A DNA stretch of 6,687 nucleotides from Chitinophagales bacterium. GTDB lineage: Bacteria > Bacteroidota > Bacteroidia > Chitinophagales > UBA2359. A model generated the notes under the pieces. It searched no databases and had not been told where the DNA came from. It saw only the letters and a program-made list of their open reading frames with translations. The DNA lies in NCBI GenBank assembly GCA_020629595.1, contig JAHDDA010000150.1, positions 1-6,687 of the forward strand. The letters are read 5' to 3'. Numbering within the stretch: position 1 is the stretch's first letter; each line of letters opens with the position of its first letter. A program made the translations under genes and the position numbers. Below, piece after piece: positions 1 to 5,864 of the stretch.

Positions 1-1148
1 ACATAACAACCACTTTCATAACCTTCACCTTCTAATACACCACCTTCAACAACAAAGTTTCCACCTTCTTCTTTACATTTTTCGATAGCCGATAAATACA
101 TATTTACCGCATCTTTATCAATTAAAGGTCCAACGTGGTTACTTTCATCTAAAGGATTACCAATTTTTAACTGCGTATAAGCACTTGCCAAATTGTTTTT
201 TACCTGCTCGTACATACTTTCGTGAATAAACAAACGACGAGTTGATGTACAACGTTGTCCACAAGTTCCAACTGCACCAAATAAAGCTCCAATAGTTGTC
301 ATTTCCATATCGGCAGAAGGCGTAATAATAATTGCATTGTTTCCTCCTAATTCTAATAAAGAACGCCCTAAACGTTCACCTACTGTTGCCGCTACAATTT
401 TACCCATACGAGTAGAACCTGTTGCAGAAACTAAAGGTACACGCTTATCTTTAGAAATCATTTCGCCCACTCGGTAATCGCCATTTACAATACACGATAC
501 GCCTTCTGGTACATTATTTCTTTCAAATACTTTGTTAATAATATTTTGACAAGCAATTGAGCAAAGTGGTGTTTTTTCAGAACCTTTCCAAACACAAACA
601 TCGCCACAAACCCACGCTAACATTGAATTCCACGACCAAACAGCTACTGGGAAATTGAATGCAGAGATAATTCCACAAATTCCAAGCGGATGCCATTGCT
701 CATACATACGATGCAACGGACGTTCAGAGTGCATTGTTAAACCATATAATTGACGTGATAAACCTACTGCAAAATCACAAATATCAATCATCTCTTGAAC
801 TTCGCCATATCCTTCTTGAAGGCTTTTACCCATTTCGTAAGAAACTAATTTTCCTAAAGCCTCTTTGTTAGCACGTAATTCCTCTCCAATCTGACGAACA
901 ATTTCGCCACGAGCAGGAGCAGTCCAAGTTCTCCATTCTTTGAATGCTTCCAAAGATTTTTGAATAGTTGCTTCATATTCTTCGGCAGTTGTAGTAGTTA
1001 CTTTTCCAATTAAAGTACCATCTACTGGTGAATATGATTCTATTAATTCACTACTTTCCGACCAGTTTGAACCAGTTGAAGTTCCAGCATTTACATCTTT
1101 TAAGCCTAATTCAGCCAAAAATCCTAAGTCTAAAGCTGTTTTTGTCAT
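1..1148 (-). CDS. ALDH7/antiquitin-type aldehyde dehydrogenase (probable L-2-aminoadipate semialdehyde dehydrogenase), 3' end outside window
   Basis: This is an NAD(P)-dependent aldehyde dehydrogenase of the ALDH7 (antiquitin) family. That family typically oxidises 2-aminoadipate-6-semialdehyde to 2-aminoadipate in cytosolic lysine catabolism. The minus-strand frame is open from ATG at 1148 to the window edge (382 codons). The family is usually a little over 500 residues, so roughly the last quarter is missing. Visible landmarks are the FNFP cofactor and oxyanion motif with Asn165, the nucleotide-loop motif GSTRMG at 244-249, the general base Glu266 in LELGGNNAI, and the catalytic Cys300 in GQRCTSTRRL. 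The LELGGNNAI stretch and the Arg just before the catalytic Cys are typical of ALDH7; in the human enzyme that Arg helps bind the aminoadipate carboxylate. The start is the first ATG of the frame, behind an A/T-rich leader. The family is confident. The substrate is inferred, and other ALDH7 members oxidise betaine or lipid aldehydes. Confidence 0.9.
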   Translation of the reverse strand, partial: MTKTALDLGFLAELGLKDVNAGTSTGSNWSESSELIESYSPVDGTLIGKVTTTTAEEYEATIQKSLEAFKEWRTWTAPARGEIVRQIGEELRANKEALGKLVSYEMGKSLQEGYGEVQEMIDICDFAVGLSRQLYGLTMHSERPLHRMYEQWHPLGICGIISAFNFPVAVWSWNSMLAWVCGDVCVWKGSEKTPLCSIACQNIINKVFERNNVPEGVSCIVNGDYRVGEMISKDKRVPLVSATGSTRMGKIVAATVGERLGRSLLELGGNNAIIITPSADMEMTTIGALFGAVGTCGQRCTSTRRLFIHESMYEQVKNNLASAYTQLKIGNPLDESNHVGPLIDKDAVNMYLSAIEKCKEEGGNFVVEGGVLEGEGYESGCY

Positions 1149-1165
1149 TGTTTGAATAATTAAAG

Positions 1166-1180
1166 ATTGAAAAATTCAAT
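1166..1180. repeat. Short inverted repeat in the aldehyde dehydrogenase leader
   Basis: ATTGAA (1166-1171), spacer AAA, then TTCAAT (1175-1180) are perfect 6-bp arms. They lie about 18 bases upstream of the ATG at 1148, within the predicted untranslated leader. The stem is AT-rich and therefore weak, and chance is a realistic explanation in this base composition. Confidence 0.25.
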
Positions 1181-1238
1181 TTATTAAATAAAAGAACAAA
1201 ACAAAATGATTTTAATCTCGTAAATACTAAAACATTCC

Positions 1239-1256
1239 ATTTTGCGAGTGCAAAAT
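1239..1256. repeat. Perfect 7-bp inverted repeat over the dehydrogenase promoter
   Basis: ATTTTGC (1239-1245), spacer GAGT, then GCAAAAT (1250-1256) form a perfect palindrome. It covers most of the putative -7 element and the likely transcription start of the aldehyde dehydrogenase gene. That position would suit a repressor operator or a 5'-leader stem. No regulator gene is present in the window, and the function is inference. Confidence 0.4.
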
Positions 1257-1258
1257 TA
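1251..1258 (-). promoter_or_regulatory. -7 promoter element of the aldehyde dehydrogenase gene
   Basis: Read on the minus strand this is TAATTTTG, an exact match to the Bacteroidota housekeeping -7 consensus TAnnTTTG. It is followed by CA, as are the two other -7 elements in this window. It lies about 100 bases upstream of the ATG at 1148, so it implies a leader of roughly 95 bases. I see no good -33 TTTG at the usual spacing; only a weak GTTC lies about 21 bases further upstream. The element overlaps a perfect inverted repeat at 1239-1256. Confidence 0.5.
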
Positions 1259-1295
1259 GAGTTTTATTTTTTCTTTGTTGAACTTTTTTGTAAAA

Positions 1296-1312
1296 GCCTT
1301 ATGAAATAAGGC
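1296..1312. repeat. Perfect hairpin/palindrome between the divergent promoters
   Basis: GCCTTAT (1296-1302), loop GAA, then ATAAGGC (1306-1312) form a perfect 7-bp stem. It sits between the aldehyde dehydrogenase promoter and the candidate dodecin promoter, upstream of both. On the minus strand the stem is followed by TTTT, so it could be a weak terminator blocking antisense transcription. It could equally be a binding site for a shared regulator. It is more GC-rich than the surrounding leader. Confidence 0.4.
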
Positions 1313-1337
1313 AAATCAAGGTATCAAAAAAACAAAA

Positions 1338-1366
1338 TTGTAGTCAAAAAACTAAATCTACTTTTT
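1338..1366 (+). promoter_or_regulatory. Candidate promoter of the dodecin gene
   Basis: TTG at 1338-1340 is followed after 18 bases by TACTTTTT at 1359-1366. The second element matches TAnnTTTG at five of six fixed positions. The spacing falls within the usual range for Bacteroidota -33/-7 promoters. It would start transcription near 1372, giving a leader of about 35 bases. The leader is A/T-rich with only AGG close to the ATG. The match is imperfect and the region is AT-rich, so confidence is modest. Confidence 0.35.
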
Positions 1367-1408
1367 TAAAATATTAACTAATTAAATTAAAATTAAAAAA
1401 ATCAGGTT

Positions 1409-1609
1409 ATGGCAGTAATGAAAGTAATTGAAGTAATGTCAAGCTCAACAAAGAGCTGGGAAGATGCAACGGCAAAAGCAGTGAAACGTGCATCAAAAAG
1501 TGTTGATGGTGTTTGCTCTGCATGGGTAAAAGACCAAAGCGTTTGTGTTAAAGACGGAAAAGTTACAGAGTTTAGAGTAGTCTTAAAACTAACTTTCCAA
1601 GTAAAATAG
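1409..1609 (+). CDS. Dodecin-family protein
   Basis: This is a 66-residue protein of the dodecin family. These small beta-alpha-beta-beta proteins assemble into hollow dodecamers that store flavin or, in some members, bind other ligands such as calcium. The family pattern is clear: an N-terminal strand (VMKVIEVMSSS), a helix starting at TKSWEDATAKAVKRASKSVDG (residues 14-34), and two strands ending in KVTEFRVVLKLTF. Length is normal and no signal peptide is present, so it is cytosolic. In classical halobacterial dodecin the flavin is held by a Trp in strand 2 and a Gln in strand 3. By hand alignment these positions are Ser37 and Arg56 here, and the only nearby Trp is Trp39, two residues later. 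This resembles the mycobacterial calcium-dodecin subgroup. The family is confident; the ligand is open. The gene is monocistronic, divergent from the aldehyde dehydrogenase, and ends at a strong terminator. Confidence 0.9.
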   Translation: MAVMKVIEVMSSSTKSWEDATAKAVKRASKSVDGVCSAWVKDQSVCVKDGKVTEFRVVLKLTFQVK

Positions 1610-1630
1610 ATTCACAAAATATAATGAACA

Positions 1631-1668
1631 AAAAGCTCTCAAAATTTATTTTTTGAGGGCTTTTTTTT
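1631..1668. terminator. Bidirectional intrinsic terminator between dodecin and thioesterase genes
   Basis: Arms 1631-1644 and 1651-1664 form a long stem (core GCTCTC with GAGGGC, one G-U wobble, flanked by A-T pairs) around a six-base loop. On the plus strand it runs into an eight-base T tract ending at 1668, about 20 bases after the dodecin stop. On the minus strand it is followed by a T tract too, so it can also end the convergent thioesterase transcript. The thioesterase stop codon (1667-1669) overlaps its edge. Confidence 0.85.
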
Positions 1669-2095
1669 ACCCAAAACGAAGCATATTACTTGTTGCTTTT
1701 GAAATTATTACCCTCTCGTTATCTTTAATTTTATAAATTGTTGAGTGTACATAAATAATTTTATTTCCTGATCTAATAATTTCTGTTTCTGCAATTAAAA
1801 CATCTCCAATAGTCGAAGCTTTTAAGAAATCTACCGTTAAGTTAATTGAAGTATAGGGCATTTCTCTTCCAAGCGTAATTACAGTCATTCCAATAATATC
1901 ATCGTGAATCATTGCTACAACACCTCCATGCAAACTTTTCATTGGATTTGTCATTTCTTCTCGTACCAAAAATTCTAAAACCAATTTACCTTTTTCGGCT
2001 TTCAAAATTTTACCTGCCAACCAATTTGAAACAGCCGAAGGAGATTTTTCCAATACTTTTCCAATATTTTCTTGAAACAACTTTAATACAGACAT
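1667..2095 (-). CDS. PaaI/THEM2-like hotdog-fold thioesterase
   Basis: This is a 142-residue hotdog-fold protein of the PaaI/4HBT type, which hydrolyses acyl-CoA thioesters in the cytosol. The signature is TNPMKSLHGGVVAMIHDD, holding Asn50, the HGG motif at 56-58 and Asp65. These correspond to the catalytic Asn, oxyanion-helix His-Gly and Asp/nucleophile positions described for human THEM2. The region from about 90 to 140 gives the remaining strands of the fold. I chose the ATG at 2095. A longer frame opens with TTG at 2128, but that codon lies inside the terminator stem-loop of the upstream operon. The chosen start also removes 11 residues that do not look like family sequence. The gene lies in the same orientation as the DUF1573 pair but behind its terminator, so it needs its own promoter or read-through. 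The acyl substrate cannot be told from sequence. Confidence 0.85.
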   Translation of the reverse strand: MSVLKLFQENIGKVLEKSPSAVSNWLAGKILKAEKGKLVLEFLVREEMTNPMKSLHGGVVAMIHDDIIGMTVITLGREMPYTSINLTVDFLKASTIGDVLIAETEIIRSGNKIIYVHSTIYKIKDNERVIISKATSNMLRFG

Positions 2096-2110
2096 ACTAA
2101 TTTTTTGAAT

Positions 2111-2143
2111 AAAAAAAGGCGTAGTCAAATAAAAACTACGCCT
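2111..2143 (-). terminator. Intrinsic terminator of the DUF1573 operon
   Basis: On the minus strand, AGGCGTAG (2143-2136) pairs perfectly with CTACGCCT (2124-2117), with one further A-T pair inside. The stem is followed directly by a run of Ts (2117-2111). It begins about 26 bases after the stop of the downstream DUF1573 gene and ends 15 bases before the thioesterase ATG. It separates the two transcription units and rules out the upstream TTG start for the thioesterase. Confidence 0.85.
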
Positions 2144-2169
2144 ACAATAAATTTATGTTGAGTTAGAAA

Positions 2170-2673
2170 TTAATTACCACTATTTTCCTCCTCCATAATT
2201 GGTTTAGCTTTTTCTGCTGGTACAGGCTTAACCGAATCTTTAGGTGGGTGTTGCATTGGTAATTTACCTTTTATGAAAATACGTTTTACAGGTTCTACCG
2301 CATTTGATGTTATTGTAACTGCTTTGTTAATATTTCCTCTTTTGCCTTTTGTATTGAATATAACTTTAATTTCGGCAGTTTCGCCAGAAGCAATTGGTTC
2401 TTTAGGCCACACAGGAGTTGTACAACCACAAGATGCCTTTACATTAGTTAAAATTAAGTCTTCAGCTCCTATGTTTTGAAACTTGAAAATGTGTGTATAT
2501 TTTTCTCCATGAATCATATCTCCAAAGTCATAAGATTCTTCATCGAATAAAAATATTGGCTTTGTAGTCTCGATAAACTCCCCTTTATCGTTTTGCCAAG
2601 TATTGGTTTTTGTTTGGGCATAAGAGTTAAAACTTACACCAAGCACCAATAAAAAAAATAATAATTTTTTCAT
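2170..2673 (-). CDS. Secreted DUF1573 protein, downstream paralogue
   Basis: This is a 167-residue exported protein of the DUF1573 family, an immunoglobulin-like beta-sandwich common in Bacteroidota whose molecular role is not established. Residues 1-19 are a signal peptide (KK, then a hydrophobic core, SYA before Gln20), which fits signal peptidase I. The core at about 40-137 shows the family pattern: YDFGDMIHGEKY, then NVKASCGCTTP with Cys82 and Cys84, then the Ile-Phe-Asn-Thr-Lys and TSNAVEP strands. The two cysteines may form a disulfide or bind metal in the periplasm. The tail after residue 138 is rich in Pro, Lys and Glu and looks disordered. The gene is second in a two-gene operon, 21 bases behind its paralogue. 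By hand count about 63 of 105 core residues match the paralogue with no gaps, so the pair arose by tandem duplication. Confidence 0.85.
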   Translation of the reverse strand: MKKLLFFLLVLGVSFNSYAQTKTNTWQNDKGEFIETTKPIFLFDEESYDFGDMIHGEKYTHIFKFQNIGAEDLILTNVKASCGCTTPVWPKEPIASGETAEIKVIFNTKGKRGNINKAVTITSNAVEPVKRIFIKGKLPMQHPPKDSVKPVPAEKAKPIMEEENSGN

Positions 2674-2694
2674 TTTTTTAATATTAATATTTTA

Positions 2695-3195
2695 CTATTT
2701 ATCTTCTTTTTTTTCTTCCAAAATTAGTTCTTTCTGCTCTACGGCAGGAACAACTTTTTCTATTTCTTCAATTTCTCCCTTAATTACAGTCCCTTTAATG
2801 TATAAACGTTTTGTAGGTTCAATTGCATTTGAAGTTATGGTAATTGCTTTATTAAAAGCCCCCATTCTATTTTTGGTATTGTAAATAACTTTAATGTCTG
2901 TTGATTCGTTTGGCATTACAGGTTCTTTAGTCCATTCGGGCGTTGTACAACCACAAGATGCTTTTACATTTTGAAGTATTAATGGTGTAGAACCTAAATT
3001 TTTTACATTGAAAACATATTCATACTTATCTCCTTCAATAAGTTCTCCAAAATCGTGCATTTCTTTTTCAAAAAGCAAAATTGGCTTAATGGTTTCTATA
3101 AATTCTCCATCATTATTTTGCCACAAATTAGGCTCTTGAGCATATAACGATACACAACTGGTAACTAGAGCAATTAAAAACAATAAATTTTTCAT
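2695..3195 (-). CDS. Secreted DUF1573 protein, upstream paralogue
   Basis: This is a 166-residue exported DUF1573 protein and the first gene of the operon. Its N-terminus is a signal peptide with two possible readings. Cleavage by signal peptidase I after LYA (Ala19) matches the neighbouring paralogue. However, VTSC (residues 11-14) fits a lipobox, with Cys14 as a possible lipid anchor. The h-region would then be very short, so I favour the first reading. The DUF1573 core carries HDFGELIEGDKYEY, NVKASCGCTTP (Cys81, Cys83) and TSNAIEP. The C-terminal tail from about residue 137 is Glu/Lys-rich and differs fully from the tail of the paralogue. The cores stay alike while the tails diverge, which suggests a conserved structural part and free or partner-specific ends. 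The start is the first ATG and is supported by the signal peptide. Confidence 0.85.
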   Translation of the reverse strand: MKNLLFLIALVTSCVSLYAQEPNLWQNNDGEFIETIKPILLFEKEMHDFGELIEGDKYEYVFNVKNLGSTPLILQNVKASCGCTTPEWTKEPVMPNESTDIKVIYNTKNRMGAFNKAITITSNAIEPTKRLYIKGTVIKGEIEEIEKVVPAVEQKELILEEKKEDK

Positions 3196-3244
3196 AATTC
3201 TTAAAATAGAATAATTAATGTAAAGAAATGTTTTTCTTTTCAGT

Positions 3245-3263
3245 GCAAATTTATAGCATTTGC
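3245..3263. repeat. Inverted repeat over the DUF1573 promoter
   Basis: GCAAAT (3245-3250), a seven-base spacer, then ATTTGC (3258-3263) form perfect 6-bp arms. The left arm overlaps the -7 element of the DUF1573 operon. The arrangement resembles the palindrome over the aldehyde dehydrogenase promoter at 1239-1256, which also contains TTTGC and GCAAA. Part of that likeness comes from the shared TTTGC of the promoter itself. Confidence 0.3.
3246..3253 (-). promoter_or_regulatory. -7 promoter element of the DUF1573 operon
   Basis: On the minus strand this reads TAAATTTG, an exact TAnnTTTG match followed by CA. It lies about 50 bases upstream of the ATG at 3195. A T-rich stretch sits at the expected -33 distance but has no clear TTTG. 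The element lies within an inverted repeat at 3245-3263. Confidence 0.5.
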
Positions 3264-3275
3264 ATCTTAAAAAAC

Positions 3276-3330
3276 TAATACTAAAGTATTTGACGCTTTA
3301 AATTTCAAAAGTTTAAGATTTATAGTATTA
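3276..3330. repeat. Nested inverted repeats in the divergent region
   Basis: TAATACTA (3276-3283) has its perfect inverted copy TAGTATTA at 3323-3330. In addition, AATACT (3277-3282) is mirrored at once by AGTATT (3285-3290) across AA. AGTATT therefore occurs twice in one orientation, 39 bases apart. The cluster lies between the DUF1573 promoter and the E1 promoter and could bind a dimeric regulator. AT-richness makes chance quite possible. Confidence 0.25.
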
Positions 3331-3395
3331 AAAGTTATTAACAATAAAATTCACAAGTGTAATAAAATATATACCTAAATAGCAAAAACAAGGCT

Positions 3396-3403
3396 TATTT
3401 TTG
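3396..3403 (+). promoter_or_regulatory. -7 promoter element of the E1 gene
   Basis: TATTTTTG matches TAnnTTTG exactly and is followed by CA. It lies 28 bases upstream of the ATG at 3432, implying a leader of about 20 bases. I see no clear -33 TTTG at the usual distance. The leader has no Shine-Dalgarno sequence, as is usual in this phylum. Confidence 0.55.
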
Positions 3404-3431
3404 CATTTCACTTTTTATATTTAATTAGCTT

Positions 3432-5852
3432 ATGACTTCTTACAATCCTGTTTCTCCTGAAAATATTTTTGAAGATTTAAACTTAACTCGTGAACAAATT
3501 TTAAATGATTATAGAATTGTTTGTCTTAGTAGGCATATAAGTTTAATGGGCAGAAAAGAGGTTTTAACAGGAAAAGCTAAGTTTGGAATTTTCGGAGCAG
3601 GTAAAGAAGTACCCCAAGTTGCTTTGGCACATTTTTATAAAAAAGGTGATTACAGATCGGGTTATTATAGAGATCAAACTTTAATGTTAGCTGCTGGATT
3701 AGTTACACCAAAACAATTGTTTTCTCAACTATATGCCGATCCAAATACAGAAAGAGAACCTCATTCATCTGGGCGACAAATGAATGCCCACTTTGCCACA
3801 AAAAATATAAACTCAGATGGTGAATGGATTTCTACTTTGGAGCAAAAAAATACTGCCTCTGATATTTCTTGCACTTCAGCACAAATGGGACGTGCTGTTG
3901 GATTAGCACTTGCTTCTAAAAAATATAGAAATTTAAAAAATATAGAATCTGATCTTTTTTCAGATAATGGTAATGAAGTTTGCTTTGCAACAATTGGAGA
4001 TTCATCTACTTCTGAAGGTTTATTCTTTGAATCTATAAATGCTGCAGCAGTTATGAAAATTCCAATGGCTGTTTGTGTTTGGGATGATGGTTATGGCATT
4101 TCAGTTCCTAAAGAATATCAGACCACAAAATCTAGTATATCGGAAGCACTTAGAGGTTTTGAAATACAAGAGGGCGATATGAATGGTATTGAAATTTATA
4201 ATGTAAAGGCTTGGCAATATTACAATTTGATTAAAACCTATAAAAATGGTATTGAAAAAATAAGAGAAACACACATTCCAGCACTTTTTCATATTGATGA
4301 GTGTACGCAGCCGCAAGGACACTCAACTTCTGGTTCGCACGAGAGATATAAAACTAAAGAAAGACTTGAATGGGAAGCAGATTATGATTGTAATAAACAA
4401 TTTAAACATTGGTTAATTGCTTCTGAAATTGCAGAGTTAGAAGAGTTAGACGCTATTGAAAAAGAAACTAAACGTGAGGCATCCATAGCAAAAAAAGAGG
4501 CTTGGGAAGAATTTAATAATGATACACTTGTTGAAATGCGTGAGTTTTTAAACTTACTTGAGCCATTAAAAAGCAACAATGCAAATTCCGTTTTTGAATT
4601 ACACAAAAAACTAAGTAGTACACAATATTTAACTCGCCACGAACTAGTTTCAGTTATTAAAAATTTTTTATTTGAAATAAGAAATGTAAACAGGAATGCA
4701 CATATTCAAAATATAATAGACTTTAAAAATAAACTTGAAGAAAAACACTTATCACTGTACAACACAAATTTATATTTGGAAAATAGTGCTTCAACACTAA
4801 AGGTAAAATCAGTAGAACCCGAATATGATGAAAATTCAAAGAAAATTCCTGGATACCAAATTCTAAACTATTTTTTCAATCAAGCATTCGAGACAAACTC
4901 TAAACTTTTGGCATTTGGTGAAGATGTTGGTCAAATTGGTGGTGTAAATCAAGGTTTTGTTGGACTTCAGAAAAAGTTTGGTGAAGAAAGAATTTTTGAT
5001 ACTGGAATAAGAGAAGCCACTATTATTGGTCAGGCAATTGGCTTATCAATGCGTGGTTTTAGACCAATTGCAGAAATTCAATATCTTGATTATTTCTTGT
5101 GGGGGTTACAACCTCTTTCAGATGATGTGGCAACGCTTCATTACCGAACCGATGGACGACAAATTGCTCCTTTAATTATTAGAACACGAGGGCACCGATT
5201 AGAAGGTGTATGGCATACAGGTTCGCCTATGGGCTTGTTAATTAATGCCCTTAGAGGAATGCACCTTTGTGTGCCAAGAAATATGGTTCAGGCAGTAGGA
5301 ATGTACAATACTATTTTAAAAGGTAAAGACCCTGCCGTTGTTGTTGAATCTTTAAACGGATATAGATTACGTGAAAAACTACCCAATAACTTAGGTGAAT
5401 TTTGTGTAGAATTAGGCGTTCCAGAAGTTTTAAGAAAAGGAACAGACCTTACTATTTTAACTTATGGCTCGTGTGTAAGAATTGCAGAAACGACTTGTGA
5501 AAAATTAGCAAAAGTTGGAATAAATGCTGAATTAATTGACGTTCAAACTTTACTGCCTTTCGATAAGTATCATATTGTAACAAACTCTTTGAAAAAAACA
5601 AATAAGCTAATAATAATGGATGAAGATGTTCCAGGAGGTGCAAGTGCTTATTTACAACAACAAATTTTAGAAAAGCAAAATGGTTTTGAATACTTAGATG
5701 CAAAAGCAATTTGCTTAACGGCAAGTGAAAATAGAACGCCTTTTGGTTCTGATGGTGATTATTATTGTAAACCTAGCCACGATGCTTTGTTTGAAACAGC
5801 CTATAAACTAATGCACGAGTATAACCCAAAGGAATATCCAATGTTTTTTTAG
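3432..5852 (+). CDS. Fused 2-oxo acid dehydrogenase E1 (alpha-beta), probably branched-chain type
   Basis: This 806-residue cytosolic enzyme is the thiamine-diphosphate-dependent E1 of a 2-oxo acid dehydrogenase complex, with alpha and beta chains in one polypeptide. It decarboxylates a 2-oxo acid and passes the acyl group to lipoyl-E2. E1-alpha covers about 19-375, with GRQMNAHFA resembling the GRQMPVHY of branched-chain E1-alpha, the thiamine site GDSSTSEG (189-196) to DDGYGIS (218-224), and GHS at 296-298. A linker of about 95 residues follows. E1-beta starts near 472, with GEDVG (496-500), the cofactor-activating Glu528 in GIREATIIG, and His595 in GVWHTGSPMG. Both halves look intact. The classical GDG...NN thiamine motif reads GDS...DD here, which I recall from Flavobacteriia fused E1s of about 800 residues. 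Branched-chain specificity is the best guess; pyruvate or 2-oxoglutarate cannot be excluded. No E2 or E3 gene lies in the window. The start is the first ATG, close behind a -7 element. Confidence 0.92.
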   Translation: MTSYNPVSPENIFEDLNLTREQILNDYRIVCLSRHISLMGRKEVLTGKAKFGIFGAGKEVPQVALAHFYKKGDYRSGYYRDQTLMLAAGLVTPKQLFSQLYADPNTEREPHSSGRQMNAHFATKNINSDGEWISTLEQKNTASDISCTSAQMGRAVGLALASKKYRNLKNIESDLFSDNGNEVCFATIGDSSTSEGLFFESINAAAVMKIPMAVCVWDDGYGISVPKEYQTTKSSISEALRGFEIQEGDMNGIEIYNVKAWQYYNLIKTYKNGIEKIRETHIPALFHIDECTQPQGHSTSGSHERYKTKERLEWEADYDCNKQFKHWLIASEIAELEELDAIEKETKREASIAKKEAWEEFNNDTLVEMREFLNLLEPLKSNNANSVFELHKKLSSTQYLTRHELVSVIKNFLFEIRNVNRNAHIQNIIDFKNKLEEKHLSLYNTNLYLENSASTLKVKSVEPEYDENSKKIPGYQILNYFFNQAFETNSKLLAFGEDVGQIGGVNQGFVGLQKKFGEERIFDTGIREATIIGQAIGLSMRGFRPIAEIQYLDYFLWGLQPLSDDVATLHYRTDGRQIAPLIIRTRGHRLEGVWHTGSPMGLLINALRGMHLCVPRNMVQAVGMYNTILKGKDPAVVVESLNGYRLREKLPNNLGEFCVELGVPEVLRKGTDLTILTYGSCVRIAETTCEKLAKVGINAELIDVQTLLPFDKYHIVTNSLKKTNKLIIMDEDVPGGASAYLQQQILEKQNGFEYLDAKAICLTASENRTPFGSDGDYYCKPSHDALFETAYKLMHEYNPKEYPMFF

Positions 5853-5864
5853 GTTGATAATTGA

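Noticed and set aside
1912..2100. 62-codon plus-strand open frame
   Set aside because: It is antisense to the thioesterase, is rich in Leu and Phe as expected from a reversed coding strand, and matches no family I know.
2096..2128. Eleven-residue N-terminal extension of the thioesterase from a TTG codon
   Set aside because: The TTG and following codons lie in the loop, stem and T tract of a clear intrinsic terminator. The residues do not resemble the family, and a good ATG follows at 2095.
2273..2479. 68-codon plus-strand open frame over the DUF1573 gene
   Set aside because: It lies antisense to a well-supported coding region, and its hydrophobic stretch comes from the complementary strand of conserved codons.
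2417..2970. Repeated 29-base unit that might suggest a mobile or CRISPR-like repeat
   Set aside because: There are only two copies, both in frame in paralogous genes and encoding the same conserved motif, so gene duplication explains them.
5452..5724. 90-codon minus-strand open frame inside the E1 gene
   Set aside because: It is a shadow of the intact E1-beta coding region, with a biased Leu/His composition and no recognisable domain.
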